From contig JAHCID010000008.1 in the NCBI GenBank assembly GCA_026129405.1, positions 124,001 to 188,000 on the forward strand: DNA of 64,000 bases, in the 5' to 3' direction. The position numbers and the translations under genes were made by a program. This stretch comes from a bacterium (lineage in GTDB: Bacteria; Desulfobacterota; Binatia; DP-6). Positions 35,795 to 44,094 of the stretch are shown here, in pieces. Every line of letters starts with the position of its first letter. Position 1 is the stretch's first letter. The notes under the pieces were generated by a model. That model searched no databases. It worked only from the letters and a program-made list of their open reading frames with translations, and was not told where the DNA came from.

Positions 35795-36721
35795 TCAGCG
35801 CAGCGCGAGCCAGACGAGCAGCGCGGCGACGCCGAGCTTCGTGCCCCAGCTGAGGGCGTAGTATGCACGTCGGTTGCGCTTGCGCAGCGTCTTCATGACG
35901 AGCCGCACGCGGTAGAGCCGCTCGAAGACGCGGTTGGCGAGGCCGACCGGCTCGCCGTCGACGTTCGCCGTCGCGGTGAGGCGCATCACCCGATGGATCG
36001 CGAAGCGGTTGATCGCGGTCGCGACCCGGCCGCGCAGCGGGCGCTCGACGTCGCAGAAGAGGATCAGGCGGGGGAGGTCGGTCGTGTTCTCGGCGCGATG
36101 GATGTAGGTCTCGTCGAAGACCACCGCCTCGCCGTCGCGCCAGACGTACGGCTCGCCGTCGATGAAGATGCGGCAGGCGTCGGAGTTGGGCGTCCGCAGG
36201 CCGAGGTGGAAGCGCACCGCGCCGGCGAACGGATCGCGATGGCGCACGAGGTGGCTGTGCGGAGCGAGCACCGTGAACATCGCGGCGTGGACGCTCGGCG
36301 TCGCGCGCAGCAGCGCGACCGTCTGCGGGCACAGCCGCTGGGCGGACGGCAGCGGGCGGCCGTACCACTTGAGGTAGAAGCGCCGCCAGTCGCGCTTGTA
36401 GAACGAGTTGAAGGCGAGATCGTTGTGCCGCTCGGCGACGTGCACGTGGCCGGCCTCGTAGAGCGCCAGGCCCTCGTCGCGGATCGTCTCCCAGGCGCCG
36501 GAGAGGATGCGCAGCTCCGGGAAGTCGGCGAGGGCGAGCCGCGGCGAGCGCGGCACCGCCGAGGTGGCATAGACGAAGGCGTTGTAGGGCGCCAGCAGCG
36601 TCGAGTGGTCGGCGAGCTGGCGCATGAACGCGAGCCGCTCGCGGCCCCGGAAGTGGACGTAGAGGCCCGCGCCGATCCAGACGCCGAGGGCGGCGGCCAC
36701 GGGCAGCGATCCGGGGGACAT
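35795..36721 (-). CDS. Aspartyl/asparaginyl beta-hydroxylase-like dioxygenase, membrane-anchored
   Basis: This 308-residue protein has an N-terminal transmembrane helix (LPVAAALGVWIGAGLYV), a central double-stranded beta-helix domain and a second hydrophobic helix at the C-terminus (LGVAALLVWLAL). The 2-oxoglutarate/Fe(II) site is visible as SHLVRHRDPF (HxD) and the distal His in DETYIHRAENTT, with RFHLGL between. The family includes protein hydroxylases and LpxO, which hydroxylates the acyl chain of lipid A. The membrane anchors favour a lipid-type substrate, but this is inference. The DUF2238 gene ends 83 bases upstream on the same strand. Confidence 0.88.
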   Translation of the reverse strand: MSPGSLPVAAALGVWIGAGLYVHFRGRERLAFMRQLADHSTLLAPYNAFVYATSAVPRSPRLALADFPELRILSGAWETIRDEGLALYEAGHVHVAERHNDLAFNSFYKRDWRRFYLKWYGRPLPSAQRLCPQTVALLRATPSVHAAMFTVLAPHSHLVRHRDPFAGAVRFHLGLRTPNSDACRIFIDGEPYVWRDGEAVVFDETYIHRAENTTDLPRLILFCDVERPLRGRVATAINRFAIHRVMRLTATANVDGEPVGLANRVFERLYRVRLVMKTLRKRNRRAYYALSWGTKLGVAALLVWLALR

Positions 36722-36804
36722 GGCTCGGGCGTCTTGTGCGCGGAACGCGCCGAGGGCGCAAGCCGTCCCGGGCCCCGTGCTCGGGCCGGCGAGCGGCGTC
36801 GGCG

Positions 36805-37416
36805 TCAGGCGCGCTTCGGCACCGGCGCCCACCACTCGGGGATGGCGGCCAGCATCGCGCCGAGGACGGCGAGGCCCATGTCCTTCTGCGCGTCCCACTC
36901 GTCGCCCTGGGTGCCGAGGTAGGCGGTTCCCGCCTGGGGATCGGCGACGCTCGCGACCAGCCACTCGACCAGCTCGTAGACGACGCTCCACCAGGCCACG
37001 ACAGCGACGCAGAAGAAGAGCGTCGTCGCCCGGTCGAGCTCGCGGCCGCGGAAGCCGATCTCGCGGATCGGCCGCAGCAGCAGGAGCCCGAACGCGAAAT
37101 GGACCCAGCGGTCGTAGTGGTTGCGTCCGAGACCGAGGCCGTCGCGCACCCAGTCGCCGATCGGTACCTCGGAGTACGTGTAGTGACTGCCGATCGTGTG
37201 CAGGACGAGGAAGAGCGTTCCCTGCACCCAGGCGCGATCCGAGAAGCCGACGCGCCGATGCGCGACGAGGACGAGCGGCAGCAGGACCGCCGTCGGCAGG
37301 TTCTCGATCGCCCAGTCGGCGCGGTAGCGGGGGGCGATCGCGCACGCGATCCAGACGACCGCGAAGAGCACGAGGCACAGCGCGGGCACGCGCCCGCGCG
37401 TGTCAGCCGAGCCCAC
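36805..37416 (-). CDS. DUF2238 (YjdF-like) integral membrane protein
   Basis: This 203-residue protein has about five to six transmembrane helices. It contains the family segments HTIGSHYTYSEVPIGDW, NHYDRWVHFAFGLLL and the C-terminal GTQGDEWDAQKDMGLAVLGAM, which identify DUF2238. Its biochemical role is unknown. The start is GTG at 37416, lying 14 bases inside the end of the upstream HTH/zinc-ribbon gene, so the two are translationally linked. Confidence 0.88.
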   Translation of the reverse strand: MGSADTRGRVPALCLVLFAVVWIACAIAPRYRADWAIENLPTAVLLPLVLVAHRRVGFSDRAWVQGTLFLVLHTIGSHYTYSEVPIGDWVRDGLGLGRNHYDRWVHFAFGLLLLRPIREIGFRGRELDRATTLFFCVAVVAWWSVVYELVEWLVASVADPQAGTAYLGTQGDEWDAQKDMGLAVLGAMLAAIPEWWAPVPKRA

Positions 37417-37756
37417 CGCCGCCGCTGGTCGCCGTCGACCGTCGGCGCACCGGCTCGACGTGGAAGCGCGGCGCCTCGACCGTCTCCGCGCGGCAGCGCG
37501 GGCAGCCGCTCGGGCGCGTCAGCCGGCGCCGGTCACGGAACACGAAGCCACAGCCGCGGCAGACCGCGGGCGTCACGACGAGACGCTCGTCGGCGTGCCG
37601 CAGGGAGCGCGCGACGTGCTCCAGGTGGGTCGCGACGTCCTTCTCGCGCAGGCGGGCGAGCCGCGAGAGGTCGAAGGTGGTGCGGGGGCCCTGCCGCAGC
37701 AGCGCCAGGAGCGCCTGCCGCAGCGTCTGCGTCCGTCCGGGACTGCCGTCGGCCAC
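37403..37756 (-). CDS. Predicted transcriptional regulator, HTH fused to zinc ribbon (COG3357-like)
   Basis: This 117-residue protein has a winged-helix-like N-terminal half (TLRQALLALLRQGPRTTFDLSRLARLREKDVATHLEHV) followed by a zinc ribbon with two Cys pairs (CRGCGFVF and GCPRCR). This layout matches a small predicted-regulator family better known from archaea and some bacteria. The start is GTG at 37756. It overlaps the DUF2238 gene by 14 bases and may regulate it. The DNA target is unknown. Confidence 0.8.
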   Translation of the reverse strand: MADGSPGRTQTLRQALLALLRQGPRTTFDLSRLARLREKDVATHLEHVARSLRHADERLVVTPAVCRGCGFVFRDRRRLTRPSGCPRCRAETVEAPRFHVEPVRRRSTATSGGGGLG

Positions 37757-37842
37757 GATGCGCGCAGCGTAGCGATCCGCGCGGGGGGTCGCCAGCGGCG
37801 GGCGGGGTCGCAGGGAATCGCGCGACGCGGTACGCGGAGGTC

Positions 37843-38334
37843 GTGGCCGGACCCGATCCGCTGCGCCGTTTCGTCCATCGCCTGCCGCTCCACCTCGCGC
37901 CGCTCGGCATCGATCGGCTCGTCGCCCGGCTGACGGGCGTCCCCTGGATCGTGCTGGAGACGGTGGGTCGCCGCACGGGGCGGCGGCACACGGTCGTGCT
38001 CGACGTCCTGCACCACGATCCGGGTCGCGACGTCTACTACGTGCAGCCGGCGTACGGCGCGCGAGCCGATTGGGTGCAGAACGCGCTGCACACCTCGGAC
38101 GTCACCGCTCGCGTCGGCGGGCGGCATGTCCATGCCCGGGCGCGCGACGCCACCGGCGCCGAGGGCGCCGAGGCGACGCTGCGGCTGGTGCGGGCGCATC
38201 CCTGGTATGCCCGCGTGGTGGCGTTCCTCGTCGGCCACGTGCACGGGCTCGAACGGTCCGACGACGCGCTCCGTCCCGAGCTGGCGCGCCTCTGCACCGT
38301 CGCCCTCGACGTGGTGCCGGACGCGCCGGTTTGA
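37843..38334 (+). CDS. Nitroreductase family deazaflavin-dependent oxidoreductase (Ddn-like)
   Basis: This 163-residue split-barrel protein has the family motif LETVGRRTGRRHTVVL, then YVQPAYGARADWVQNALHT, which form the F420 phosphate-binding and active-site regions in Ddn of mycobacteria. Family members use reduced F420 to reduce quinones or other electron-poor substrates. Presence implies, but does not prove, that the cell makes F420. The start GTG at 37843 follows GGAGG by only 2 bases, so the true start is a little uncertain. A methyltransferase gene follows on the same strand after 32 bases. Confidence 0.85.
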   Translation: MAGPDPLRRFVHRLPLHLAPLGIDRLVARLTGVPWIVLETVGRRTGRRHTVVLDVLHHDPGRDVYYVQPAYGARADWVQNALHTSDVTARVGGRHVHARARDATGAEGAEATLRLVRAHPWYARVVAFLVGHVHGLERSDDALRPELARLCTVALDVVPDAPV

Positions 38335-38366
38335 CCCCCGGCGCCGGCGTCCGCTACCCCGCGCCC

Positions 38367-39359
38367 GTGTCCGAGAGCCTGCTCCGCGTTCGGCCCGACG
38401 ATCCAGAATACCTCCGGCTGGCGGCCGCGGAGGCGGCGTTCTGGCGCGCGGCGCACCCCTACGGCCTCGAGACGATCGAGGCCCGGCAGCAGCCCGGCCC
38501 GGTCGACCGCTACACCAACGAGCAGTACACGGGCGACCCGCGCGTCCCCTGGCATCGCACGATCGCGCGCTACGGCAGGTTCCGGCGCGGGCTCATGCTG
38601 GGGACGAGCGGTCTCGGCCTGGAGGCCGAGATCCTGGCGACGAACCCCGACCTGCACCTGACCTTCGTCGATCTCAGCGAGGGGCCGCTCGTGCGCCGGA
38701 TGGCGCAGCTGGGCGCGCGCTTCCCCGGCCGCGTCGCCGTACGGACGGCCGATCTCAATTTCCTCACCCTCGACGTGGGCACCTACGACCTCGTGCTGTC
38801 GCGCGCGTCCATCCACCACGTCACGAACCTCGAGCACCTCGCGGCCGAGATCGCGCGCGGGCTGCAGCCGGGCGGCTGGTGCTTCCTCGAGGATTGGGTC
38901 GGCGAGCCGCGCTTCGCGTTCGCGCCCGAGAAACGCCGCGCCTTCGAGGTGCTCTACGACCGCAACCTGGCCTCGCAGCCGGGCCGGCGGCCCGGGCTGC
39001 GCTTCCTCGACGCCAGCGATCTCAGCCCGTTCTGCGGGGTTCGCTCGGACGAGATCCTGCCGGTCTTCGGCCGGTTCCTGCGCCAGGACTTCGTGCGCTG
39101 GGCCGGGGCGCTCACCGTCCCGCTCATGCGCGCGCGGCCGCTCGACGGGGTGACCCTGCCGCCTCCACCGCCGCTCCTGCGGGCGCTGGATGCGGTCCAT
39201 CGCAGCATCTGCCGTGCCCTCGGCCGGCCGGTCCCGGCGCCGCGTATCCCCGGCCTCGCGGCCCTGCTCGAGACGCTCGCGATCGGCGATCGGATGCTGG
39301 TTCCGGCAGGCCTCATCCGGCCCGGCAATGCCTTTGCCGGCTTTCGCTCGACTGCGTAG
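38367..39359 (+). CDS. Class I SAM-dependent methyltransferase
   Basis: This 330-residue protein has a methyltransferase domain at about 75-185: GLMLGTSGLGLEAEIL (motif I, less glycine-rich than usual), LHLTFVDLSEG with the acidic residue for the SAM ribose, and YDLVLSRASIHHVTNLEHL. The C-terminal 140 residues are helical with PPPPPLLRALDAVHRS and are specific to this protein. The substrate is unknown. The start is GTG at 38367. It follows the Ddn-like gene and may be co-transcribed with it. Confidence 0.82.
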   Translation: MSESLLRVRPDDPEYLRLAAAEAAFWRAAHPYGLETIEARQQPGPVDRYTNEQYTGDPRVPWHRTIARYGRFRRGLMLGTSGLGLEAEILATNPDLHLTFVDLSEGPLVRRMAQLGARFPGRVAVRTADLNFLTLDVGTYDLVLSRASIHHVTNLEHLAAEIARGLQPGGWCFLEDWVGEPRFAFAPEKRRAFEVLYDRNLASQPGRRPGLRFLDASDLSPFCGVRSDEILPVFGRFLRQDFVRWAGALTVPLMRARPLDGVTLPPPPPLLRALDAVHRSICRALGRPVPAPRIPGLAALLETLAIGDRMLVPAGLIRPGNAFAGFRSTA

Positions 39360-39529
39360 AGGTATGGCGCTCGCGCACGCCGTATGCCGCCCGCTTCGGC
39401 AACAAAGGGTCTTTCACAGTACGCCCTCGTCGGGCAGGGTGTGCGATTGAACCCAGGGTCGCACGACGCGGCCCGTTGCGCGGCCCTGTTGCGGTGTGCC
39501 GCGCTCCGACACGGAGGAGGACCGAAGGG

Positions 39530-40456
39530 GTGAAGTACGCGCTGTTGCTCGCCATGGCGGCGAGCGTTTTCATCGGGGGAGAGGCCCTCGCCAAGAAGGC
39601 GAAGGCGCCGGCACCGACCACGCCGGCCGGTTTCATCGACGTCGACAACAACGGCGTCTGGAGCAACGGTGACCTGCCGCTCGAGGACTTCACGGGCAAG
39701 GGCGCCTACGGCTTCAACGCCTACCAGGCGCAGCCGGGCTACAAGCCGAGCGGCCGTCCGGTCGGACTCGTGGTGCAGCGGCCGTTCTCGTTCAGCAACG
39801 AGACCAACCTGTTCATCTTGAGCGGCAACGTCCGGATCGACGCCAACATCACGGCGACGAAGCGCGACACCTACGTGTCGTTCGCGACGTTGGGCGGCGA
39901 CATCACGATCGCGCCGAAGGTCGTCGTCGCCGGCAACGGCGACGTGGTGTTCCAGACCTACGAGCGCGGCGACGTCCTCGTCGGCGACAACACGAAGTTC
40001 TCGACCAAGGGCGAGTTCTCGAGCGTCATCCTGAACGCCGACGGCGCGCTCGTCGTCGGCAAGGCGGCGGCCTTCTCGCTCGCGGGGGGCTACAACTCGA
40101 TCTCGCTGCGCGCCGCGGAGGCCATGAGCATCGCGCCCGGCCTCACGATGAAGGGGCCGAACCACGCCTACTTCGACATCCTCTGCGACTGCGATCTCAC
40201 GCTCACCGACGCCAACGTGAAGTCGGGCTACATCCACCTCGAGTCGTACGCGACCACGCGCAGCCCGGCGGCAAAGAAGATCTACGTCGCGCGCACGACG
40301 CTCAACCAGACGTACCCGAACGGCGACTTCCGCATCGTCACGACGCCCGGGATCGTGCGCCCGGCCTTCGCGCCGGACGCCATCCGGCTCGACAAGGTGA
40401 AGATCAGCACGCGGGCGACCCTGCCCATGATCCTGCCCGATCCGCTCGTCCGCTGA
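39530..40456 (+). CDS. Secreted repetitive beta-rich protein of unknown function
   Basis: This 308-residue protein has a signal peptide (VKYALLLAMAASVFIGGEALA). GGAGGAGG at 39513-39520 lies 9 bases before the GTG start. The N-terminal mature part has a calcium-loop-like IDVDNNGVWSNGD. From about residue 85 the chain is made of short strands separated by N/D/G turns (NVRIDANITATKRDTYVSF, GDITIAPKVVVAGNGDVVF, GALVVGKAAAF), suggesting a right-handed beta-helix as in adhesins. Cysteines are few (ILCDCDL). I do not recognise a family. It stands alone, ending at a hairpin. Confidence 0.72.
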   Translation: MKYALLLAMAASVFIGGEALAKKAKAPAPTTPAGFIDVDNNGVWSNGDLPLEDFTGKGAYGFNAYQAQPGYKPSGRPVGLVVQRPFSFSNETNLFILSGNVRIDANITATKRDTYVSFATLGGDITIAPKVVVAGNGDVVFQTYERGDVLVGDNTKFSTKGEFSSVILNADGALVVGKAAAFSLAGGYNSISLRAAEAMSIAPGLTMKGPNHAYFDILCDCDLTLTDANVKSGYIHLESYATTRSPAAKKIYVARTTLNQTYPNGDFRIVTTPGIVRPAFAPDAIRLDKVKISTRATLPMILPDPLVR

Positions 40457-40508
40457 GCGGATCGCAGAGCTGCTCGGCGGTCGCCGCCGCCGAGGACGCC
40501 CGACGACC

Positions 40509-40533
40509 GATCGGCGGCTTTCCGCCGCCGATC
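40509..40533. terminator. Hairpin between convergent genes
   Basis: GATCGGCGG and CCGCCGATC form a 9-bp perfect stem with a 7-base loop, overlapping the stop codon of the minus-strand SDR and lying 52 bases past the stop of the secreted beta-rich protein gene. No T-run follows. Confidence 0.45.
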
Positions 40534-41308
40534 AGTCGAACGGCCAGTTGGTCGACTCGGTGCCGCCATCGACCTCGACCACCTTGCCGGTGACCCAGCC
40601 GCCGGCCGGCGAGCAGAGCCAGAGCGCCGCCAGGGCGATGTCCTCGACGGTGCCGATGCGCCGCAGCGGCGTCATCGACTCCATCTCCCGGCGTAGCTCG
40701 GGGGTGAGCAGCGGCCGCAGGGCCGAGGTATCGACGGCGCCCACCGACAGCGCGTTGACGCGCACGCGCGGCGCGAGGTCGGCGGCGATCTGGCGGGTCA
40801 TGAACGAGAGTGCCGCTTTCACCGTGCCGTAGGCGACGAAGCCCTTGCGGACGATGCGCCCCGCGGCGGACGAGATGTTCAGCACGACGCCGCCGTCACC
40901 CGCGAGCATGTGCGGCACGCACGCCCGCGTCAGGACGAAGGCCGACGTCAGGTTGAACTTCACGCACCACTCCCAGGACGGGAGGTCGGTGTCGAGGAAG
41001 GCCATCGGCGGATAGCCGCCGGCGTTGTTGACGAGGAGGTCGATACGGCCGAACTCCGCCATCGTGCGGGCGACCAGGGCGTCGAGCTGGGCGGCGTCGG
41101 TGACGTCGCACGGCACGGGCAGCGCGCGCCCGCCGAACGCGCGGACGCCCTCGGCGGTCTTCTCGATCTGCGCCTCGGTGCGCGCCGCACAGACGACGTG
41201 GGCGCCCATTTCGGCGAACGCGAGCGCGATGCCCTGGCCGATGCCGCGCCCGGCGCCGGTCACGATCGCCACCCGATCCGTCATGCGGAAACGATCCAGG
41301 AGTGCCAT
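40532..41308 (-). CDS. Short-chain dehydrogenase/reductase (FabG-like)
   Basis: This 258-residue SDR has TGAGRGIGQGIALAFAEMG at the cofactor site, CDVTDAAQLDAL, NNAGG and the catalytic Ser-Tyr-Lys (NISSAAGRIVRKGFVAYGTVK). The C-terminus VDGGTESTNWPFD resembles SDRs annotated as acting on acyl or alicyclic alcohols. The ATG at 41308 starts MALLDRF, a common start of this group. A second SDR gene lies 31 bases upstream on the same strand, so they may form an operon. The substrate is unknown. Confidence 0.9.
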   Translation of the reverse strand: MALLDRFRMTDRVAIVTGAGRGIGQGIALAFAEMGAHVVCAARTEAQIEKTAEGVRAFGGRALPVPCDVTDAAQLDALVARTMAEFGRIDLLVNNAGGYPPMAFLDTDLPSWEWCVKFNLTSAFVLTRACVPHMLAGDGGVVLNISSAAGRIVRKGFVAYGTVKAALSFMTRQIAADLAPRVRVNALSVGAVDTSALRPLLTPELRREMESMTPLRRIGTVEDIALAALWLCSPAGGWVTGKVVEVDGGTESTNWPFD

Positions 41309-41339
41309 GTCCGTGCGTCGCCCGGCGGGGGCGACGGAG

Positions 41340-42158
41340 TCAAGGGCGGCGGTAGTTCGGCACGAGCCCGCCGGTGATGCCGCTCAGCAGCAAGATGGCC
41401 TGGCGACGCGGCATCCCGGCCAGCAGGGCGGCGCCCTGGCGGTTCATCTCGCCGGGGACGAGGAGCGGCTCGCGGCCGAGCGCGTCGAGCGCCTCGGCGA
41501 CGACCGCCGCCGGCTCCATCACCGGCACGCCGGCGCCCGCGGCGTCGGCCGGCTGCGACGAGAGCCAGTCCGGCGTGCGTGTCGAGCCCGGCTGCACGGC
41601 GAGCACGTCGACGCCGTGCGGGCGCAGCTCGGCCCACAGCGCGTCGGCGAAGACGAGGTCGAATGCCTTCGACGCGGCGTACACGGACAGCTGCGCCGAG
41701 CCGACGTTGGCCGACAGCGAGGACATCACGACGATGCCGCCGCGGCCGCGCGCGACCATCCCGGGGGCGAACGCGTGCGCGAGCAACAGCGGCCCGCGGC
41801 AGTTGACCGCGAGCATGGCGTCGAGGTGCTCCGGCGCCAGATCGAGGAAGGGCGCGACGGTGCCGAGCGCGGCGTTGCAGACCACGAGCCCGATCGCCCG
41901 GCCGTCCACGACCGGGGCGAGCGCGGCGAGCAGGTCCGGGCGGCCGAGGTCGAGCGTCGCCGTGTCGATCGTCACCCGATGCGCGGCGCGCATCGCGTCG
42001 GCGGTGCGGGCGAGCGGCGCGGCGTCGCGATCGATCAGCACGAGGTCGAGGCCGCGCGCGGCGAGGGCGTCGGCCCAGGCCGCGCCCAGGCCGACGGCGG
42101 CGCCGGCGACGAGGGCGACGGGTCCGTAGCGGGTGGCGAAGGGCGTCGAGTCGTCCAT
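41340..42158 (-). CDS. Short-chain dehydrogenase/reductase
   Basis: This 272-residue SDR has a slightly unusual cofactor motif VAGAAVGLGAAWADALAARG (A-G-A-A-V-G-L-G), the segment VVCNAALG in place of NNAG, and the catalytic Ser-Tyr-Lys in SSLSANVGSAQLSVYAASK. The C-terminal part is longer than in FabG (ALGREPLLVPGEMNRQGAALLAGM), as in SDRs that act on bulky or membrane-associated substrates. The NNAG replacement by CNAA may alter the catalytic Asn. The start is ATG at 42158. The upstream 254 bases separate it from the divergent opgG. Confidence 0.88.
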   Translation of the reverse strand: MDDSTPFATRYGPVALVAGAAVGLGAAWADALAARGLDLVLIDRDAAPLARTADAMRAAHRVTIDTATLDLGRPDLLAALAPVVDGRAIGLVVCNAALGTVAPFLDLAPEHLDAMLAVNCRGPLLLAHAFAPGMVARGRGGIVVMSSLSANVGSAQLSVYAASKAFDLVFADALWAELRPHGVDVLAVQPGSTRTPDWLSSQPADAAGAGVPVMEPAAVVAEALDALGREPLLVPGEMNRQGAALLAGMPRRQAILLLSGITGGLVPNYRRP

Positions 42159-42412
42159 GCTGCGCGCTCTAGCCCGCGCGACGATGCCGGGGCCACCGGC
42201 GCGCGGGCCGGCGCGGGTTCCGTCCGCGCTGCCGGCAGCGCGCGACGACGACACGCCGCACGCGGGCGGCTTCCCGTCGCCCGGCGCGCGCGCGGGCGAG
42301 CTCCCGGCCGCCACCCGAGCGTGGTCGCAACCTCGTGAAAACGAGACGGATATGCGCCGCGTGGCTTGACGCCCGTAGTGGCGTATGAAAGCTGGGCCGA
42401 CTGCCGGCTCCC

Positions 42413-44092
42413 GTGGAGACACGCATTCGAAGGCTCGCTCGTGCCACGCTCCGCTGCGCCGCCGTGCTCGCGATCGCGTGCGGCGTGCCCGCCGGGACCG
42501 CCGCCGAGGACGCGGCGCCGGTCCCGGCGCCCGCTCCTCCGGCCAAGAAAGCGGCACCCGCGAAGCCGGGCAGCGGCAAGCCCGCCGGCGCGAAGCCGGT
42601 CCGTGAGGCGGGCAAGAAGAGGCCCGACGCCCAGGCCTCCGTGGAGGCGCCCGCCGTCGATCTCGCCTTCGTGGCCAAGCAGGCGCGGGCGCTCGCCACG
42701 AAGGCGTACGCGGAGCCGCGCGAGAAGATTCCCGAATGGCTGCGCGAGATCAGCTACGACCAGTGGCGCGACATCCGCTTCAAGGCCGACCGGACGCTGT
42801 GGGCCGACACGAAGTCGCCGTTCCTGGTGCAGCTGTTCCACCCCGGGCTGTTCTACGACCGGCCGGTGCGGATCAACCTCGTCGACGGCCGCACGGTGAC
42901 GCCAGTCGCGTTCTCGCCGAACCTCTTCGACTACGGCCGCAACACGTTCGCGAACCGGGTGCCGCACGACCTCGGCTTCGCCGGCTTCCGCCTGCACTTC
43001 CCGATCAAGAAGAAGGACTATCGCGACGAGGTCATCGTGTTCCTCGGCGCCTCCTACTTCCGGGCGCTCGGCCGCAACGAGGTGTTCGGGCTCTCGGCGC
43101 GCGGGCTCGCCATCGATACCGCCGAATCGTGGGGCGAGGAGTTCCCGTTCTTCCGCGAATTCTGGCTGGTGCAGCCGGGCGCGAAGGCGACCGGTGCGAC
43201 GATCTACGCGCTGCTCGACAGCCCGCGTGTCACCGGCGCCTATCGCTTCGTCGTCACCCCGGGCGACGCCACGCGCGTCGACGTCGAGTGCCGGCTCTAC
43301 CTGCGTGCCGAGGTGAAGAAGCTCGGCATCGCCGCCACCACCAGCATGTTCTTCCACGGCGAGAACACGACGCGGCACTTCCTCGACTTCCGCCCCGAGG
43401 TGCACGACTCGGACGGCCTCCTCATGCACCTCGGCAACGGCGAGTGGCTGTGGCGGCCCGTCGACAACCCGTCCCGCCTCCAGGTGAGCTCGCTCGGGGC
43501 GCCTTCGCTGGCGGGCTTCGGCCTCCTCCAACGCGACCGTGACTTCGATCACTACCAGGACCTGGAGACGGGGCAGGACCATCGGCCGAGCCTCTGGCAG
43601 GAGCCGTGGGGCGATTGGGGACCGGGGCGCGTCGAGCTGATCGAGATCCCCACCGAGAACGACACGAACGACAACGTCGTGGCGTTCTGGGTGGCCGACA
43701 AGCCGGCCACGCCCGGCTCGCCGATCAGCTACGGCTACACCCAGTGGTGGTACGGCGAGGACCCGACGCGGCCCCCGGGCGGCCGCGCGATCGCCACCCG
43801 GCGCGACGCGGGCACGCTCGACGGCGGCCAGCGCGTCGTCATCGACTTCGCCGGCGGCCAGCTCGGCGAGCTGCCGCCCGACGAGGTGCTGAACGCGATC
43901 GTGGCGGTGAACGGCGGCGACGCGGTGGCCGAGATCCGCGATCAGTACCTGGTGCCGAACCCCTACGTGAAGGGCCGGCGTCTCAGCTTCCAGCTCGTGC
44001 CGAAGACCCGCGATCCGATCGAGCTGCGCGCGTATCTCCAGCGCGGCGACGAGGTGCTCACGGAGACCTGGTCCTACGCTATCGTGCCCTGA
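42413..44092 (+). CDS. opgG: Periplasmic glucan biosynthesis protein OpgG/OpgD (MdoG family)
   Basis: This 559-residue exported protein has a signal peptide, a linker of about 60 residues rich in Pro, Ala and Lys (longer than in enterobacteria), and the MdoG domain from about residue 85 to the end (YDQWRDIRFK, LFHPGLFYD, VIVFLGASYFRALG, EFWLVQPG, ATTSMFFHGENT). OpgG/OpgD act in the periplasm on beta-1,2-linked glucans. The related OpgD is reported to be a beta-1,2-glucanase (family GH186), so trimming activity is plausible. The start GTG at 42413 lacks a clear ribosome binding site. opgH follows after 2 bases. It heads an eight-gene run. Confidence 0.92.
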   Translation: METRIRRLARATLRCAAVLAIACGVPAGTAAEDAAPVPAPAPPAKKAAPAKPGSGKPAGAKPVREAGKKRPDAQASVEAPAVDLAFVAKQARALATKAYAEPREKIPEWLREISYDQWRDIRFKADRTLWADTKSPFLVQLFHPGLFYDRPVRINLVDGRTVTPVAFSPNLFDYGRNTFANRVPHDLGFAGFRLHFPIKKKDYRDEVIVFLGASYFRALGRNEVFGLSARGLAIDTAESWGEEFPFFREFWLVQPGAKATGATIYALLDSPRVTGAYRFVVTPGDATRVDVECRLYLRAEVKKLGIAATTSMFFHGENTTRHFLDFRPEVHDSDGLLMHLGNGEWLWRPVDNPSRLQVSSLGAPSLAGFGLLQRDRDFDHYQDLETGQDHRPSLWQEPWGDWGPGRVELIEIPTENDTNDNVVAFWVADKPATPGSPISYGYTQWWYGEDPTRPPGGRAIATRRDAGTLDGGQRVVIDFAGGQLGELPPDEVLNAIVAVNGGDAVAEIRDQYLVPNPYVKGRRLSFQLVPKTRDPIELRAYLQRGDEVLTETWSYAIVP

Positions 44093-44094
44093 GC

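Noticed and set aside
42366-42389. TTGACG and TATGAA upstream of opgG as a sigma-70 promoter
   Set aside because: The spacer is only 12 bases, too short for a standard promoter.
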